From Novosphingopyxis baekryungensis DSM 16222 (GTDB lineage Bacteria; Pseudomonadota; Alphaproteobacteria; Sphingomonadales; Sphingomonadaceae): 64,000 nt of DNA. The DNA is taken from contig NZ_ATUR01000003.1 of the NCBI RefSeq assembly GCF_000420305.1, forward strand, positions 186,001-250,000, given 5' to 3'. Within the stretch, counting starts at the first letter, position 1. Every line of letters begins with the position of its first letter. The translations under genes were made by a program, and so were the position numbers. This document shows, in pieces, positions 26,945 to 35,837 of the stretch. The notes beneath the pieces are model-generated. The model was not told the origin of the DNA. It did no database searches and saw nothing but the letters and a program-made list of their open reading frames with translations.

Positions 26945-28092
26945 CAGCGCGCAGGTGCGGCGCGCGCGGGGCCGGCCCCAGAACCGGCCCCTGGACCGGT
27001 CTTAGTCAGCTGCGCATCGATAGGCTTGGCGCGGTCCCGGCTAATCACGCGAACCTTGCTGCCGTCCCGCACCTTCTGCGCCCCTTGCGCAATGATGGTG
27101 GCGCCGCGCGGCAAGGCCGCGTCGACCAGCGCCATTCCCTGCCGGCGCGACAGAATGGTCAACGGCACGCGCCGCGCGGTGCCATTGTCCACGCGGAACA
27201 GATGCGCGCCTTCGCTGCCCCAGATAATGGCCTCTTCCGGCACGGCGGGCATTGCGCGCCCTTCCAGATCCAGATTGATGCGAAAGCTCATGCCCGGGCG
27301 CAGCGTATCGCCGGCATTGGGCACGCGGGCGCGCACGGTGAAATTGCGCTCATCGCTGGAAATGATGGTGTTGCGATCGCGCACCTCGGCCTCAAAAGTG
27401 CGGTCCGGCATCGAATAGGGGGTGATGCTGACCGCGCGGCCCGGCGTCATCGCGTCGTACACGCTCTCCGGTGCCTGGAAATCCACGAACAGGGTGGACC
27501 GGCGATCGAGCTGTGCAATCAGGGTGCTGGTCGTCACCCGGTCGCCCACATCCGCTTCGGTAAATCCGATATTGCCCGAAAAGGGCGCGCGCACCGTGCG
27601 TTGATCGAGCGCCAGCTTGGCCTGCCGCAGCTGAATCTGCGCGGAGACCAGCGCGGTTTCGCCCTGCTCGATCTGGCTGTCCGACAGGGCGCCGGTATCC
27701 TCGATCCGGCGATACCGCCCCAGCAACTGCTCCGCCTCACGCACGGCATTCTGCGCCAGATCGACGGCCAGCTGCTCCTCGCGCGATTCCAGTCTAACCA
27801 GCGGCGCGCCTTCGCGCACATAATCGCCGCCGTCGAACAGCACCGCCGTGACGATGCCGTCGCTGCGTGCGAACAGCTCCGCCGAATCCTGCGCGCGCGC
27901 GGTTCCGATCGCTTCGATCTGGCGTTGCTCTGGAAGATAGGACACCGCCTGCGCGGTCACCGTCACCGCCTCTTCGCCTGCGTCCCTTTCCTTGTCGGCA
28001 GCGCAACTCATGAGCAGAAGGCAGCAGGAAAGCTTGCAGAATGTGGGGAACGCATGCGGCATGGCCACTGGACTAAGCATCGTTCGCGCCAT
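26944..28092 (-). CDS. RND efflux periplasmic adaptor (membrane fusion protein), lipoprotein
   Basis: The adaptor of the pump has a lipoprotein signal CKLSCCLLLMSC just after the start and a barrel-sandwich (lipoyl) half FARSDGIVTAVLFDGGDYVREG. It then has a helical hairpin (LLGRYRRIEDTGALSDSQIEQ), the second lipoyl half ending RTVRAPFSGNIGF, and beta-barrel and membrane-proximal domains. I place the start at the ATG at 28092 (382 residues); 28062 is also possible, and the frame extends to 28245 without a plausible signal there. No ribosome-binding site is strong. First gene of the leftward efflux operon and divergent from the four-helix-bundle gene. No regulator gene is adjacent. Confidence 0.9.
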   Translation of the reverse strand: MARTMLSPVAMPHAFPTFCKLSCCLLLMSCAADKERDAGEEAVTVTAQAVSYLPEQRQIEAIGTARAQDSAELFARSDGIVTAVLFDGGDYVREGAPLVRLESREEQLAVDLAQNAVREAEQLLGRYRRIEDTGALSDSQIEQGETALVSAQIQLRQAKLALDQRTVRAPFSGNIGFTEADVGDRVTTSTLIAQLDRRSTLFVDFQAPESVYDAMTPGRAVSITPYSMPDRTFEAEVRDRNTIISSDERNFTVRARVPNAGDTLRPGMSFRINLDLEGRAMPAVPEEAIIWGSEGAHLFRVDNGTARRVPLTILSRRQGMALVDAALPRGATIIAQGAQKVRDGSKVRVISRDRAKPIDAQLTKTGPGAGSGAGPARAAPAR

Positions 28093-28280
28093 GGCAATAG
28101 CGCTGTCACCTGAAGGCCCATGTTCGGCCAGCATCCGGCAGGGCGGAATGGTGCCCGACGATCTGAAAGGGTGGCGGTTACGGCGGCGCGTGCCGGGCGT
28201 GCGACATAACCTTTGTTTGCCCGGCACCCATTGCCCCGCGCCCACGTTTCATCAGCTCAACAAGTATGGAGTTCAATATC

Positions 28281-28718
28281 ATGGCAGACGGTCTCAAAAC
28301 GCTAGAAACCCTCACCGACACCGCGTTCGACAGCGCAATCGGATATGAAAAGGCCGCCGAAAAGGCGACCAACAGCGGTCTCAAGACCACCCTGATCGAA
28401 CAGGCCGGCAAGCGCCGCCAGACGGTCGCCACGCTCAATGCGGAAATTCAGCGCCTGGGCGGCACGGCCCGGACCGACGGCAGCACGCTGGGTGCGGCGC
28501 ACCGCGCGTTCACCTCGCTTGCCGATGCCTTTGGCGATTCCAATGAGCGCGCTGCCGAACGTGTGGAAGAGGGCGAGGATTATATCGAGAAGAAATTCCG
28601 CGAGGCCCTGGAAGACAAGTCCTTCACGCCGGAAACCCGCGCCGTGATCGAGGCTGCGCACCGCGAAATCAGCGAAGGCGAGCGTCTGACCGATCGTCTG
28701 GAAGCACAGTTCGACTGA
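28281..28718 (+). CDS. PA2169-type four-helix-bundle protein (DUF2383)
   Basis: This 145-residue all-helical protein begins MADGLKTLETLTDTAFDSAI and matches the PA2169 ferritin-like four-helix-bundle family throughout. Conserved segments are YEKAAEKA, RRQTVATLNAEIQRLGG and RVEEGEDYIEKKFREAL. No full di-iron ExxH set is evident. The role of the family is unsettled; it is often induced by stress. GGAG lies 9 bases before the ATG at 28281, which decides that start over the in-frame ATG at 28266. A strong terminator follows. Confidence 0.9.
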   Translation: MADGLKTLETLTDTAFDSAIGYEKAAEKATNSGLKTTLIEQAGKRRQTVATLNAEIQRLGGTARTDGSTLGAAHRAFTSLADAFGDSNERAAERVEEGEDYIEKKFREALEDKSFTPETRAVIEAAHREISEGERLTDRLEAQFD

Positions 28719-28741
28719 TCCAGTCCGGATAGCTACTTTTT

Positions 28742-28769
28742 CGCCCGCGATCGGCAACGGTCGCGGGCG
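28742..28769 (+). terminator. Intrinsic terminator after the PA2169-type gene
   Basis: A perfect 9-bp GC-rich stem (CGCCCGCGA/TCGCGGGCG) with a ten-base loop is followed by TTTCTGT on the plus strand, 24 bases after the stop codon. Confidence 0.8.
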
Positions 28770-28841
28770 TTTCTGTGTCCATCGCGGGCGCGGTCAAGCC
28801 AGGTCTTGCAACATATGGCTGCGCGCTGCATCACCGGCGCC

Positions 28842-30092
28842 ATGGACAGCGATACACTTCAAGAGCGCTACGATATCGTCATCGTCGGCGCTGGGCATGC
28901 CGGTGCGCAGGCGGCCATCAATCTTCGGCAGGCCAAGTTCGAAGGTACGATTGCGCTGCTCGGGGATGAACGCGCCCTCCCCTATGAGCGGCCACCGCTC
29001 AGCAAGGAATATCTTGCCGGCGACAAGCCGTTCGAACGCATCATGCTGCGGCCCGAAGCCTTCTGGGCGGAGCGCCATATCGCGTTTCATGGTGGCGCGC
29101 GCGTGGCCAGCATCGATTCCATGGATCGCACGCTGCGGCTGGCCGATGACCGGACGGTGGGTTTCGACAAGCTGATCTGGGCCGCCGGTGGCAGCCCGCG
29201 CATGCTGCCCTGCCCGGGCGCACAAGCCGCCAATGTCCACGCCATCCGCCGCAAGCGCGATGTCGACGTTATTCGGCAGGATCTCGGCGCGGCCGAGCGT
29301 ATCGTGATCGTCGGCGGCGGCTATATCGGCCTGGAAACGGCGGCGGTGATGCGCAAGCTGGGCAAGCAAGTGACCGTGCTGGAATCGCTGGACCGTGTGC
29401 TGGCGCGCGTGGCCGGCCCGCTCCTGTCCCGCTTTTACGAGGCCGAGCATCGCGCGCAAGGCGTCGATCTGCGGCTGGATTCCACGCTGGAGATGTTCGA
29501 AACGGATGAGCGCGGACGCGCGGTGGCGGCCATTCTGACCAGCGGCGAAGCTATTCCCATGGACATGGCCGTGGTCGGCATCGGTATCGTGCCGGAAGTC
29601 GGGCCGCTGATCAGTGCGGGCGCGGCAGGCGGCAATGGTGTGGATATCGACAGCCAGTGCCGCACCAGCCTGCCCGATGTCTATGCGATCGGCGACTGCG
29701 CGGCGCATGGCAATCCCTATGCGGACGGCGCGCATATCCGGCTGGAATCGGTGCAAAACGCCAATGACATGGCCAAGGTGGCGGCGATGAGCATCGTCGG
29801 CACCCCGATCGATTATGACGCGGTGCCCTGGTTCTGGTCCAATCAATATGATCTGAAGTTGCAGACGGTGGGCCTGTCGACCGGGTTCGATCAATGCGTG
29901 CTGCGCGGCGATCCTGCCGAGCGCAGCTTTTCCCTCGCCTATCTGCGCGGCGGACAGCTGATCGCGCTGGACTGCGTCAATCGGACCAAGGACTATGCGC
30001 AGGGGCGTGCGCTGGTCGCGGCAGGCGCGATGCCCGATCCCAATGAGCTGGCCGATGGTGAGCGCACCCTGAAAGACGTCGCGCTTCTCTAG
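28842..30092 (+). CDS. NAD(P)/FAD-dependent ferredoxin reductase-like oxidoreductase
   Basis: The 416-residue flavoprotein of the rubredoxin/ferredoxin reductase family has an N-terminal FAD motif VGAGHAG (15-21) and the family signature YERPPLSKEYL near 48. The NAD-binding motif IVGGGYIGLE lies at about 156-165, and VYAIGDCA binds the FAD ribityl end. The C-terminal reductase domain starts around 330 (VPWFWSNQYDLKLQTVG). It would pass electrons from NADH to a small ferredoxin for an oxygenase or cytochrome P450; none is encoded nearby. The frame is open upstream to a TTG at 28806 and an ATG at 28815. I chose 28842 by comparison with typical family N-termini. Confidence 0.92.
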   Translation: MDSDTLQERYDIVIVGAGHAGAQAAINLRQAKFEGTIALLGDERALPYERPPLSKEYLAGDKPFERIMLRPEAFWAERHIAFHGGARVASIDSMDRTLRLADDRTVGFDKLIWAAGGSPRMLPCPGAQAANVHAIRRKRDVDVIRQDLGAAERIVIVGGGYIGLETAAVMRKLGKQVTVLESLDRVLARVAGPLLSRFYEAEHRAQGVDLRLDSTLEMFETDERGRAVAAILTSGEAIPMDMAVVGIGIVPEVGPLISAGAAGGNGVDIDSQCRTSLPDVYAIGDCAAHGNPYADGAHIRLESVQNANDMAKVAAMSIVGTPIDYDAVPWFWSNQYDLKLQTVGLSTGFDQCVLRGDPAERSFSLAYLRGGQLIALDCVNRTKDYAQGRALVAAGAMPDPNELADGERTLKDVALL

Positions 30093-30095
30093 ACC

Positions 30096-30623
30096 CTAGC
30101 GCCCGCGAAAGCTGTACCGGCCGATCGCTTCCCAGGGGCCGCCGCGATAATAGAAGCTGGCCAGACCGGTAATGGCAAAAGGGCGCGGCTCGAACCCGGC
30201 CGAAAGCTCGGCATGGAGCGCCTTGGATTCCTTGGGCGTCACCTTGTTCTGCACGGTCACATGCAAGCGCGGGCGCGCCTGATCCTGCGGGGTCAGCAGC
30301 CCGCGAAATCGGTCCGCCAGTTCGTCCCGCATGGCCAGCAGCTCCGGGCTGTCGATGCGATAGGCCACGCCCTTGCCCAGATGCATGACCTCGCTCAGCC
30401 GCGCTCCGGGCGGCGGGTAATCCGCCGCCATAGCGGCCAGCGCCTGTGCAATCTCGCGCGCGCAGGCAGGCGGCAGATGGTGAAACAGCGTGACATGCGC
30501 ATCCAGATAGTTGCGCTCGGGAGGAAAGTAGCGCTGCCGCAGGCCATTGGCCCAGGCGAAATCCTCCGCTCCCATCAGGGCGGTGACGATGATCGGGGCG
30601 GCGGCGGGCGCTTCCTCAGTCAT
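30096..30623 (-). CDS. 2'-5' RNA ligase family protein (2H phosphoesterase)
   Basis: The 175-residue protein has the two HxT/S motifs of the 2H phosphoesterase superfamily: HVTLFHHLPP (about 43-52) and RLHVTVQNKV (about 124-133). They place two histidines across a bilobal active site. Members hydrolyse or ligate 2'-5' or cyclic phosphodiester bonds; the physiological substrate here is unknown. It follows mltG by a few bases on the same strand and is likely co-transcribed with it. Confidence 0.9.
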   Translation of the reverse strand: MTEEAPAAAPIIVTALMGAEDFAWANGLRQRYFPPERNYLDAHVTLFHHLPPACAREIAQALAAMAADYPPPGARLSEVMHLGKGVAYRIDSPELLAMRDELADRFRGLLTPQDQARPRLHVTVQNKVTPKESKALHAELSAGFEPRPFAITGLASFYYRGGPWEAIGRYSFRGR

Positions 30624-30629
30624 AGTGAC

Positions 30630-31601
30630 TTACATCTCCCCGCGCTGACGGCGGATGGCATACCATTTGGCGACATTGGCGTTGTGCTCATCCAGCGTTC
30701 TGGCGAAGACATGGCCGCCCGTGCCATCGGCCACGAAATAGAGCGCATCGCTGTCCGCAGGATGCAGCACCGCCTCTATCGACGCGCGCCCAGGATTGGC
30801 GATCGGCCCCTGGGGCAGCCCGGTCATGGCATAGGTGTTGTAGGCGTTCACATCCGCAATCTCGGACTGGCGAATGCGGCGGCCGAGCGGCTTGCCCTTG
30901 GTGATGGGATAGATGATCGTGGGATCGGCCTGCAGCATCATGTTCTGCCGCAGCCGGTTGGAGTAGACGGCGGCCACCGTGGTGCGCTCTGCCGACAAAG
31001 CGGTTTCCTTCTCCACGATCGATGCCAGCGCCAGCGCCTCCTGCGGCGTCTTGACCACGATGTTCGGATCGCGCTTGGGCCATAGCTCGGCCATCGTCTT
31101 GGTCATCGCTTCCTGCATGCGCTCCAGCACCGCCGCACGCGGCTCGCCGCGTTGAAAGCTGTAGCTTTCCGGCAGAACGGAGCCTTCGGGCGGCACCGGA
31201 ACGTCACCGGTCAGCAGCGGTTCGGCCATCAGCGTATCGCGCACCATGACGGACGGCATGCCCTCCGGAATGGTGACGAGCCGGTTCAGCACATCGCCGC
31301 CCTGCAAGATGTCCATTACCGCGCTGTTGCTGGATTTGGCCGGAATGAAGAACTCGCCCGCCTTGATCGCCGCGCCGCCGCCCAGCAGGCGCGCCCGGTT
31401 GAGAAAGGCCTCGGCGGACTTGATCGCGCCCGCCTCTTCCAGCGTCTTGGCCGCTCTGGTGAGCGTGGAGCCCTCCTTGATGACGACCGTGAGATCCTTC
31501 GGCGCTGGGCCGTCGGCGGTCCAGCCATAGACGAAATTGCCGCCCACGAAGAGCGCGATACCGATGGCGAGAACGAGGATAAAGAGACCGATTTTGCGCA
31601 T
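30630..31601 (-). CDS. mltG: Endolytic murein transglycosylase MltG
   Basis: The 323-residue YceG/MltG protein has one N-terminal transmembrane helix (about 4-23) and a LysM-like region (LTVVIKEGSTLTRAAKTLEE). The catalytic domain has the active-site glutamate in ALASIVEKET, and conserved QADPTIIYPI and NTYAMTGLPQGPI stretches. It cleaves nascent glycan strands in the periplasm and sets their length. ATG at 31601 is the expected start, since the membrane helix follows at once; the frame extends to 31682 without need. In many relatives mltG directly follows fabF; here a diguanylate cyclase gene lies between. Confidence 0.93.
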   Translation of the reverse strand: MRKIGLFILVLAIGIALFVGGNFVYGWTADGPAPKDLTVVIKEGSTLTRAAKTLEEAGAIKSAEAFLNRARLLGGGAAIKAGEFFIPAKSSNSAVMDILQGGDVLNRLVTIPEGMPSVMVRDTLMAEPLLTGDVPVPPEGSVLPESYSFQRGEPRAAVLERMQEAMTKTMAELWPKRDPNIVVKTPQEALALASIVEKETALSAERTTVAAVYSNRLRQNMMLQADPTIIYPITKGKPLGRRIRQSEIADVNAYNTYAMTGLPQGPIANPGRASIEAVLHPADSDALYFVADGTGGHVFARTLDEHNANVAKWYAIRRQRGEM

Positions 31602-31787
31602 GAGGAATTCTGTAGCGGCAATGCGCAAGGGCGCAAAGCATCTTGGCAAGCCGGCGTTGCGCCAGCGCCCAAACGCAGCCACTCGGTCGCGTCGGCTTTC
31701 CAGTCAGGTCTGCGTTCTGATATCGATCGGTCCGGCTTCCGTCGGTTTTTTGCCGAAGAGCGACCTCTCAGCCTGATCGGCGCCGCC

Positions 31788-32927
31788 CTATTTGGGCTCC
31801 ACAAATGGGCCAAGCTTGGCGGAAGCGCGTGAAGGCGATGGGTGGGGCTGGAAACCGCCACCATTTCGTTTGATCTCATAGCTGGCCGCGTCGGCTTCGC
31901 GCATCAGGGCGTTGAGCGATGCCGTGCTCAACGGGGCAATACTGAAACCAAGGCTGAGGCCCAATGTGATCGGTCGACCGGTGCCGACATCATAAGGTTC
32001 TGTCAGCTGCCGATGAATGTTTCCCGCAAGTGCCCCTGCATCGGACTGGCGGTCGGAAACCGGCTGCAAGACCACGAATTCGTCCCCGCCGACGCGGGCG
32101 GCCGCATAATTTTGCCCGACGAGCTGCTGCAGCCTCTCGGCGATGGCTTTCAGCAGAATGTCCCCGGTGGCATGGCCGAATTGGTCGTTGACCGCCTTGA
32201 AGCCGTCCAGATCGAAGGCGTGGACCGCTATGAGCCCATTGTTACCATGCGGCAGCGCGTCGAATGCTTCGCGTAATCCCAAACGGTTTTGCAGCGACGT
32301 GAGGGGATCGAGCCTGGCCAGATTGGCCATCTGCAGACGCATGGTAATCAGGCGGCGATCATTGCCGTAAATATGCCAGATCGTCTCCAGGGCGATCAGT
32401 AGAAACAGCGCAAAGACGGCGATGATCAACAGCCGGGCGTCCTGCAGGAATATCAAAGCGGACGCAATTGCAGGCACGGCGGCGATGGTCACGGCGCTCA
32501 TCGCGATCAATGGCCGCGCCGAAATACGCGTGGCGACGCCCGCGCAATATCCAAATAGCAGCGCGGTTCCAACGACGTGCAACTGGAGGGCGGGCAGCGA
32601 AAACAAAAGCGCGCAGAGGGCACCGACCGGCCCCGCCATGCACCATGTGGTGATCGCATGGCCAAGTTCGAACCGTTTGACGGCTGCGTCCGAGGACGGG
32701 CGAACGACCATCGCGCGCCGATGAAAGCGGATCAGCAAGATCTTGAGGGCGGTGGCCATGATGCCGACGACGGTAATGCCAATCGCAACAGCGGCGCCGG
32801 TCTTGCTGTAGGTATAAAGGCCGATGCCGGCAAAAATTGCCCCGATCGCCGCTGTCGGCAGCACATTATCTGCCAGGGCCGACACCAGGGCCCGGTAGAC
32901 ATCGATCGGTTCGGTGTGACGCCGCAT
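31788..32927 (-). CDS. Membrane-bound diguanylate cyclase (GGDEF)
   Basis: The 379-residue protein has about six transmembrane helices in its first 190 residues, then a GGDEF domain (about 205-365). The domain has LDPLTSLQNRLGL, FDLDGFKAVND and an intact VGGDEFVVLQ, so it should make c-di-GMP. The position of the inhibitory RxxD site (about nine residues before GGDEF) reads GQNY, so product inhibition there is absent. The helix region resembles MASE-type sensors but I do not recognise a specific one. It lies between fabF and mltG on the same strand, with its own long upstream region carrying a CtrA-like box. Confidence 0.92.
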   Translation of the reverse strand: MRRHTEPIDVYRALVSALADNVLPTAAIGAIFAGIGLYTYSKTGAAVAIGITVVGIMATALKILLIRFHRRAMVVRPSSDAAVKRFELGHAITTWCMAGPVGALCALLFSLPALQLHVVGTALLFGYCAGVATRISARPLIAMSAVTIAAVPAIASALIFLQDARLLIIAVFALFLLIALETIWHIYGNDRRLITMRLQMANLARLDPLTSLQNRLGLREAFDALPHGNNGLIAVHAFDLDGFKAVNDQFGHATGDILLKAIAERLQQLVGQNYAAARVGGDEFVVLQPVSDRQSDAGALAGNIHRQLTEPYDVGTGRPITLGLSLGFSIAPLSTASLNALMREADAASYEIKRNGGGFQPHPSPSRASAKLGPFVEPK

Positions 32928-32975
32928 CAGCTTACCATCATTGTTCCGAAGAGCGTCTTGCTACCACGGGGCCTG

Positions 32976-32990
32976 TTTAGGATTGTTTAA
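32976..32990. promoter_or_regulatory. CtrA-like box upstream of the diguanylate cyclase gene
   Basis: TTTA-N7-TTAA differs by one base from TTAA-N7-TTAA and lies about 50 bases upstream of the cyclase start, a position compatible with a -35 overlapping site. Confidence 0.35.
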
Positions 32991-33318
32991 GTGGCATCGG
33001 CGGCGCTTTCGGCAGATGGGCGCGAATCTGCCAGAACAGTATCTCCGCTGCACCCATGGCCCCGCAGAAGGGCTGTGGAGACCGCATCGAGAAGGGTTCA
33101 AACTCGCAACGCAGAAGCGCAAATGGCCATCAATTGAGCCGTTCGCAAAACGTCAGCCGGGCACGAACGACGACCTAGAGGCTATCGTTTCGCGCAGGTC
33201 TTGCGATCACGAACCTGCACATGCCAGACCCACGAAAGCACCCGGTCAGCAAGCTGGATCCAGTGGGACTGAAAAGCAAAAGCCCTTCAGTCCTCGCCTG
33301 AAACAGACTGCCTGACGA
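32991..33318. other. Gene-free stretch between fabF and the diguanylate cyclase
   Basis: No convincing gene is seen; the plus-strand frame here (32941-33315) has unnatural composition. An 8-bp inverted repeat GGACTGAA/TTCAGTCC at 33266-33293 lies 26 bases after the fabF stop and may end that transcript, though no T-tract follows. The rest is featureless and could be decayed sequence. Confidence 0.5.
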
Positions 33319-34578
33319 TCAGACCCGTGTCATGATCAGGCTGGCATTGGTGCCGCCGAAGCCAAAGCTGTTGTTCAGCACCGCGCGCACCTCGCGCTCC
33401 TTGGCGACGTGCGGCACCAGATCGACACCCTCGCAGCCCTCGGACGGGTGATCGAGATTGAGCGTTGGCGGCACGATCTGGTCGCGCATGGCCAGGATGC
33501 AGAAGATGCTCTCCACCGCGCCCGCGCCGCCCAGCAGATGGCCGATGGCGGACTTGGTCGAGCTCATCGACATTTTCTTCAGATCGTCGCCGAACAGGCG
33601 GCGCACCGCGCCCAGCTCCAGCTCGTCGCCCAGCGGCGTGGAGGTGCCGTGCGCGTTGACATAATCGATGTCTTCCAGGCTGAGGCCGGACTTTTTCAGC
33701 GCCATTTCCATCGAACGGAATGCGCCGGAGCCTTCCGGATGCGGGGCGGTGACGTGATAGGCATCGCCCGACAGACCGTAGCCGATCACCTCGGCATAGA
33801 TCTTCGCGCCGCGCGCCTTGGCATGCTCATATTCTTCCAGGCAGACGACGCCGGCGCCCTCACCCATCACGAAGCCGTCGCGGTCCTTGTCATAGGGGCG
33901 CGAGCCTTTTTCGGGCGCATCGTTGAAATTGGTGCTGAGTGCGCGCGCCTGCGCAAAGCCGGCAATGCCGATCGGGCAGATCGCGCCTTCCGCGCCGCCC
34001 GCCAGCATCACGTCCGCATCGCCATCACGGATCATGCGCGCGGCATCGCCGATGGAGTGGGCGCCCGTGGAACAGGCGGTGACGACGGCATGGTTCGGCC
34101 CCATCAGGCCATATTTGATCGAGACCTGGCCGGAGATCAGATTGATCAGGCGGCCATGGACGAAGTGCGGCGAGACGCGGCTGGGGCCCTTGCGGTCCAG
34201 CACGAGCGATTCGCTCTCGATGCCCGGCAGGCCGCCAATGCCCGATCCGATCGAGCAGCCCATGCGATAGCGCTCTTCCTCGCTCGCGTCGGTCAGCCCG
34301 GCATCTTCCAATGCCTGCCCGGCGGCATCGATGCCGTAGACGATGAACGGATCGACCTGGCGCTGCACCTTGTGATCGACACGCAGGTTCGGATCGAAGC
34401 CATATTCATGGTCCGCCGGCTTCACTTCGCATGCGATGCGGCATTTATAGTCCGTCGCATCGAAGCGCGTGATGGTTCCCGCGCCGGATTTGGACGCCAG
34501 AATATTTTTCCACGCGGTTTCCACGTCCGCCCCCAAAGGCGTGACCAGCCCAAGCCCCGTTACGACGATCCGACGCAT
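33319..34578 (-). CDS. fabF: Beta-ketoacyl-ACP synthase II (FabF)
   Basis: The 419-residue thiolase-fold condensing enzyme has the catalytic triad in VVTACSTGAHS (C169), NAHGTSTPLGD and KSAIGHLLGGAGA. The ending NNSFGFGGTNASLIM is typical. It extends acyl-ACP with malonyl-ACP in fatty-acid synthesis. It lies 133 bases downstream of acpP, with a terminator in between, so it may be partly uncoupled from acpP expression. Confidence 0.97.
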   Translation of the reverse strand: MRRIVVTGLGLVTPLGADVETAWKNILASKSGAGTITRFDATDYKCRIACEVKPADHEYGFDPNLRVDHKVQRQVDPFIVYGIDAAGQALEDAGLTDASEEERYRMGCSIGSGIGGLPGIESESLVLDRKGPSRVSPHFVHGRLINLISGQVSIKYGLMGPNHAVVTACSTGAHSIGDAARMIRDGDADVMLAGGAEGAICPIGIAGFAQARALSTNFNDAPEKGSRPYDKDRDGFVMGEGAGVVCLEEYEHAKARGAKIYAEVIGYGLSGDAYHVTAPHPEGSGAFRSMEMALKKSGLSLEDIDYVNAHGTSTPLGDELELGAVRRLFGDDLKKMSMSSTKSAIGHLLGGAGAVESIFCILAMRDQIVPPTLNLDHPSEGCEGVDLVPHVAKEREVRAVLNNSFGFGGTNASLIMTRV

Positions 34579-34640
34579 GCGTTATTCCTCATTCCCATTC
34601 ACTCGGCGCGCAGCCATGGCCCGCGTGCCGCAAACTAAAA

Positions 34641-34673
34641 CGGCCCCCCGCCCGTTGCCGGATCGGAGGGCCG
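34641..34673 (-). terminator. Intrinsic terminator after acpP
   Basis: On the minus strand a 10-bp stem (CGGCCCTCCG/CGGGGGGCCG, one G-U pair) is followed by TTTTAGTTT. It sits between acpP and fabF and would allow acpP to be made in excess. Confidence 0.75.
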
Positions 34674-34711
34674 CATTGATAGCATCACCGTCAGGCGGCG
34701 ACCATCGGCCG

Positions 34712-34954
34712 TCAGGCGGCCTTGACGTTCCGGATGTAGTCGATCGCGTCCTTGACGGTCGTGATCTTCTCGGCGGCGTCGTCAGGAATCTCGACGTTGA
34801 ACTCTTCTTCGAAGGCCATCACGAGCTCGACGATATCAAGGCTGTCCGCGCCCAGATCGTCGATGAAGCTCGCATCCTCGGTTACCTTGTCGGATTCGAC
34901 GCCGAGATGTTCGACTACGATCTTCTTTACGCGTTCGGCAATATCATCACTCAT
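34712..34954 (-). CDS. acpP: Acyl carrier protein AcpP
   Basis: The 80-residue acidic four-helix protein has the phosphopantetheine serine in [11 protein letters not shown] (S38). It carries growing acyl chains in fatty-acid synthesis. It is distinct from the XrtA-associated carrier at 12225-12488. It has a long 5' region with a candidate promoter and its own terminator, consistent with high separate expression. Confidence 0.98.
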   Translation of the reverse strand: MSDDIAERVKKIVVEHLGVESDKVTEDASFIDDLGADSLDIVELVMAFEEEFNVEIPDDAAEKITTVKDAIDYIRNVKAA

Positions 34955-34997
34955 GGAATGAGCCCCTTCATGGTCTGAAAACTTGTGTCACGGATTG

Positions 34998-35026
34998 CCC
35001 TACTTGGGCGCTGCCCGCTGCGCAAG
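34998..35026 (-). promoter_or_regulatory. Candidate promoter of acpP
   Basis: On the minus strand TTGCGC (35026-35021) and TAGGGC (35003-34998) are 17 bases apart, about 45 bases upstream of the acpP start. The match to consensus is moderate. Confidence 0.4.
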
Positions 35027-35094
35027 AGGCCCCGCGATCTGCGCAGCCACAACGGACAACGCCTCGGCGCGCGCATGGGGTCCATGCTGGCACG

Positions 35095-35835
35095 TTACAG
35101 CATGGCCATGCCGCCGTTGACGTGCAGCGTCTCGCCGGTGACATAGCCGGCTTCACGGCTCGCTAGATAGGTGACGGCAGCGGCAATGTCCGCGCCTTCG
35201 CCCAGGTCGCCTGCGGGAATCTTGGTCAGCAGCGCGCTTTTCTGCGCGTCGGGCAGACCGTCCGTCATGTCGGACCGGATGAAGCCGGGCGCCACGCAAT
35301 TGACGGTGATGCCCCGGCTCGCCAGCTCCTGCGCCAGCGCCTTGGACATGCCGACCATCCCGGCCTTGGCCGCCGCATAATTGGCCTGCCCCGGATTGCC
35401 GGTCGCGCCCACGATGCTGGTGATGGAGACGATGCGCCCGAAGCGCGCCTTCATCATCGGACGCGCAGCGGCGCGGCACAGACGGAACGCGGCCTCCAAA
35501 TTGACGCGCAGCACATCGGACCATTCCTCGTCCTTCATGCGCATCGCCAGATTATCGCGCGTGATGCCGGCATTGTTGACCAGGATATCGAGCTTGCCGA
35601 GCTTCTCCACCGCAGACGGCACCAGCGCGTCCACCGCAGCGCCATCGGACAGGTTGCACGGTAGGCTGACATGGCCATCGCCTTTCAGCGTACCGCGCAC
35701 CTCGTCCAGCTTGCCCTCCCGCGTGCCGGACAGCGCAATCGTCGCGCCCTGCTCGGCGAGCGCGGCGGCGATGGCAGAACCGATACCGCCGCTGGCCCCG
35801 GTTACAAGGGCGGTCATGCCGCTAAGGTCGAACAT
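35095..35835 (-). CDS. fabG: 3-oxoacyl-ACP reductase FabG
   Basis: The 246-residue classical SDR has TGASGGIG (12-19) for NADPH binding, NNAGITRDNLAMRM, the catalytic serine region SITSIVGATGN and NYAAAKAGMVG with the Tyr/Lys pair. It ends in HVNGGMAML, as bacterial FabG does. It reduces beta-ketoacyl-ACP. The ATG at 35835 has AGGAG at 7 bases. The ATG two codons earlier (35841) overlaps the GxxExxY stop but is too close to the ribosome-binding site. The gene now sits behind the GxxExxY insert rather than directly behind fabD. Confidence 0.97.
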   Translation of the reverse strand: MFDLSGMTALVTGASGGIGSAIAAALAEQGATIALSGTREGKLDEVRGTLKGDGHVSLPCNLSDGAAVDALVPSAVEKLGKLDILVNNAGITRDNLAMRMKDEEWSDVLRVNLEAAFRLCRAAARPMMKARFGRIVSITSIVGATGNPGQANYAAAKAGMVGMSKALAQELASRGITVNCVAPGFIRSDMTDGLPDAQKSALLTKIPAGDLGEGADIAAAVTYLASREAGYVTGETLHVNGGMAML

Positions 35836-35837
35836 GG

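Noticed and set aside
25367-27418. 683-codon plus-strand frame
   Set aside because: Antisense to the RND permease and adaptor; the sequence is rich in R, H and Q and has no recognisable domain.
33070-33150. Possible decayed tRNA (GGTTCAAACTC resembling a T arm)
   Set aside because: No acceptor, D or anticodon stems can be paired around it.
32941-33315. 124-codon plus-strand frame in the fabF/cyclase gap
   Set aside because: No ribosome-binding site, no family and unnatural composition; treated as gene-free DNA.
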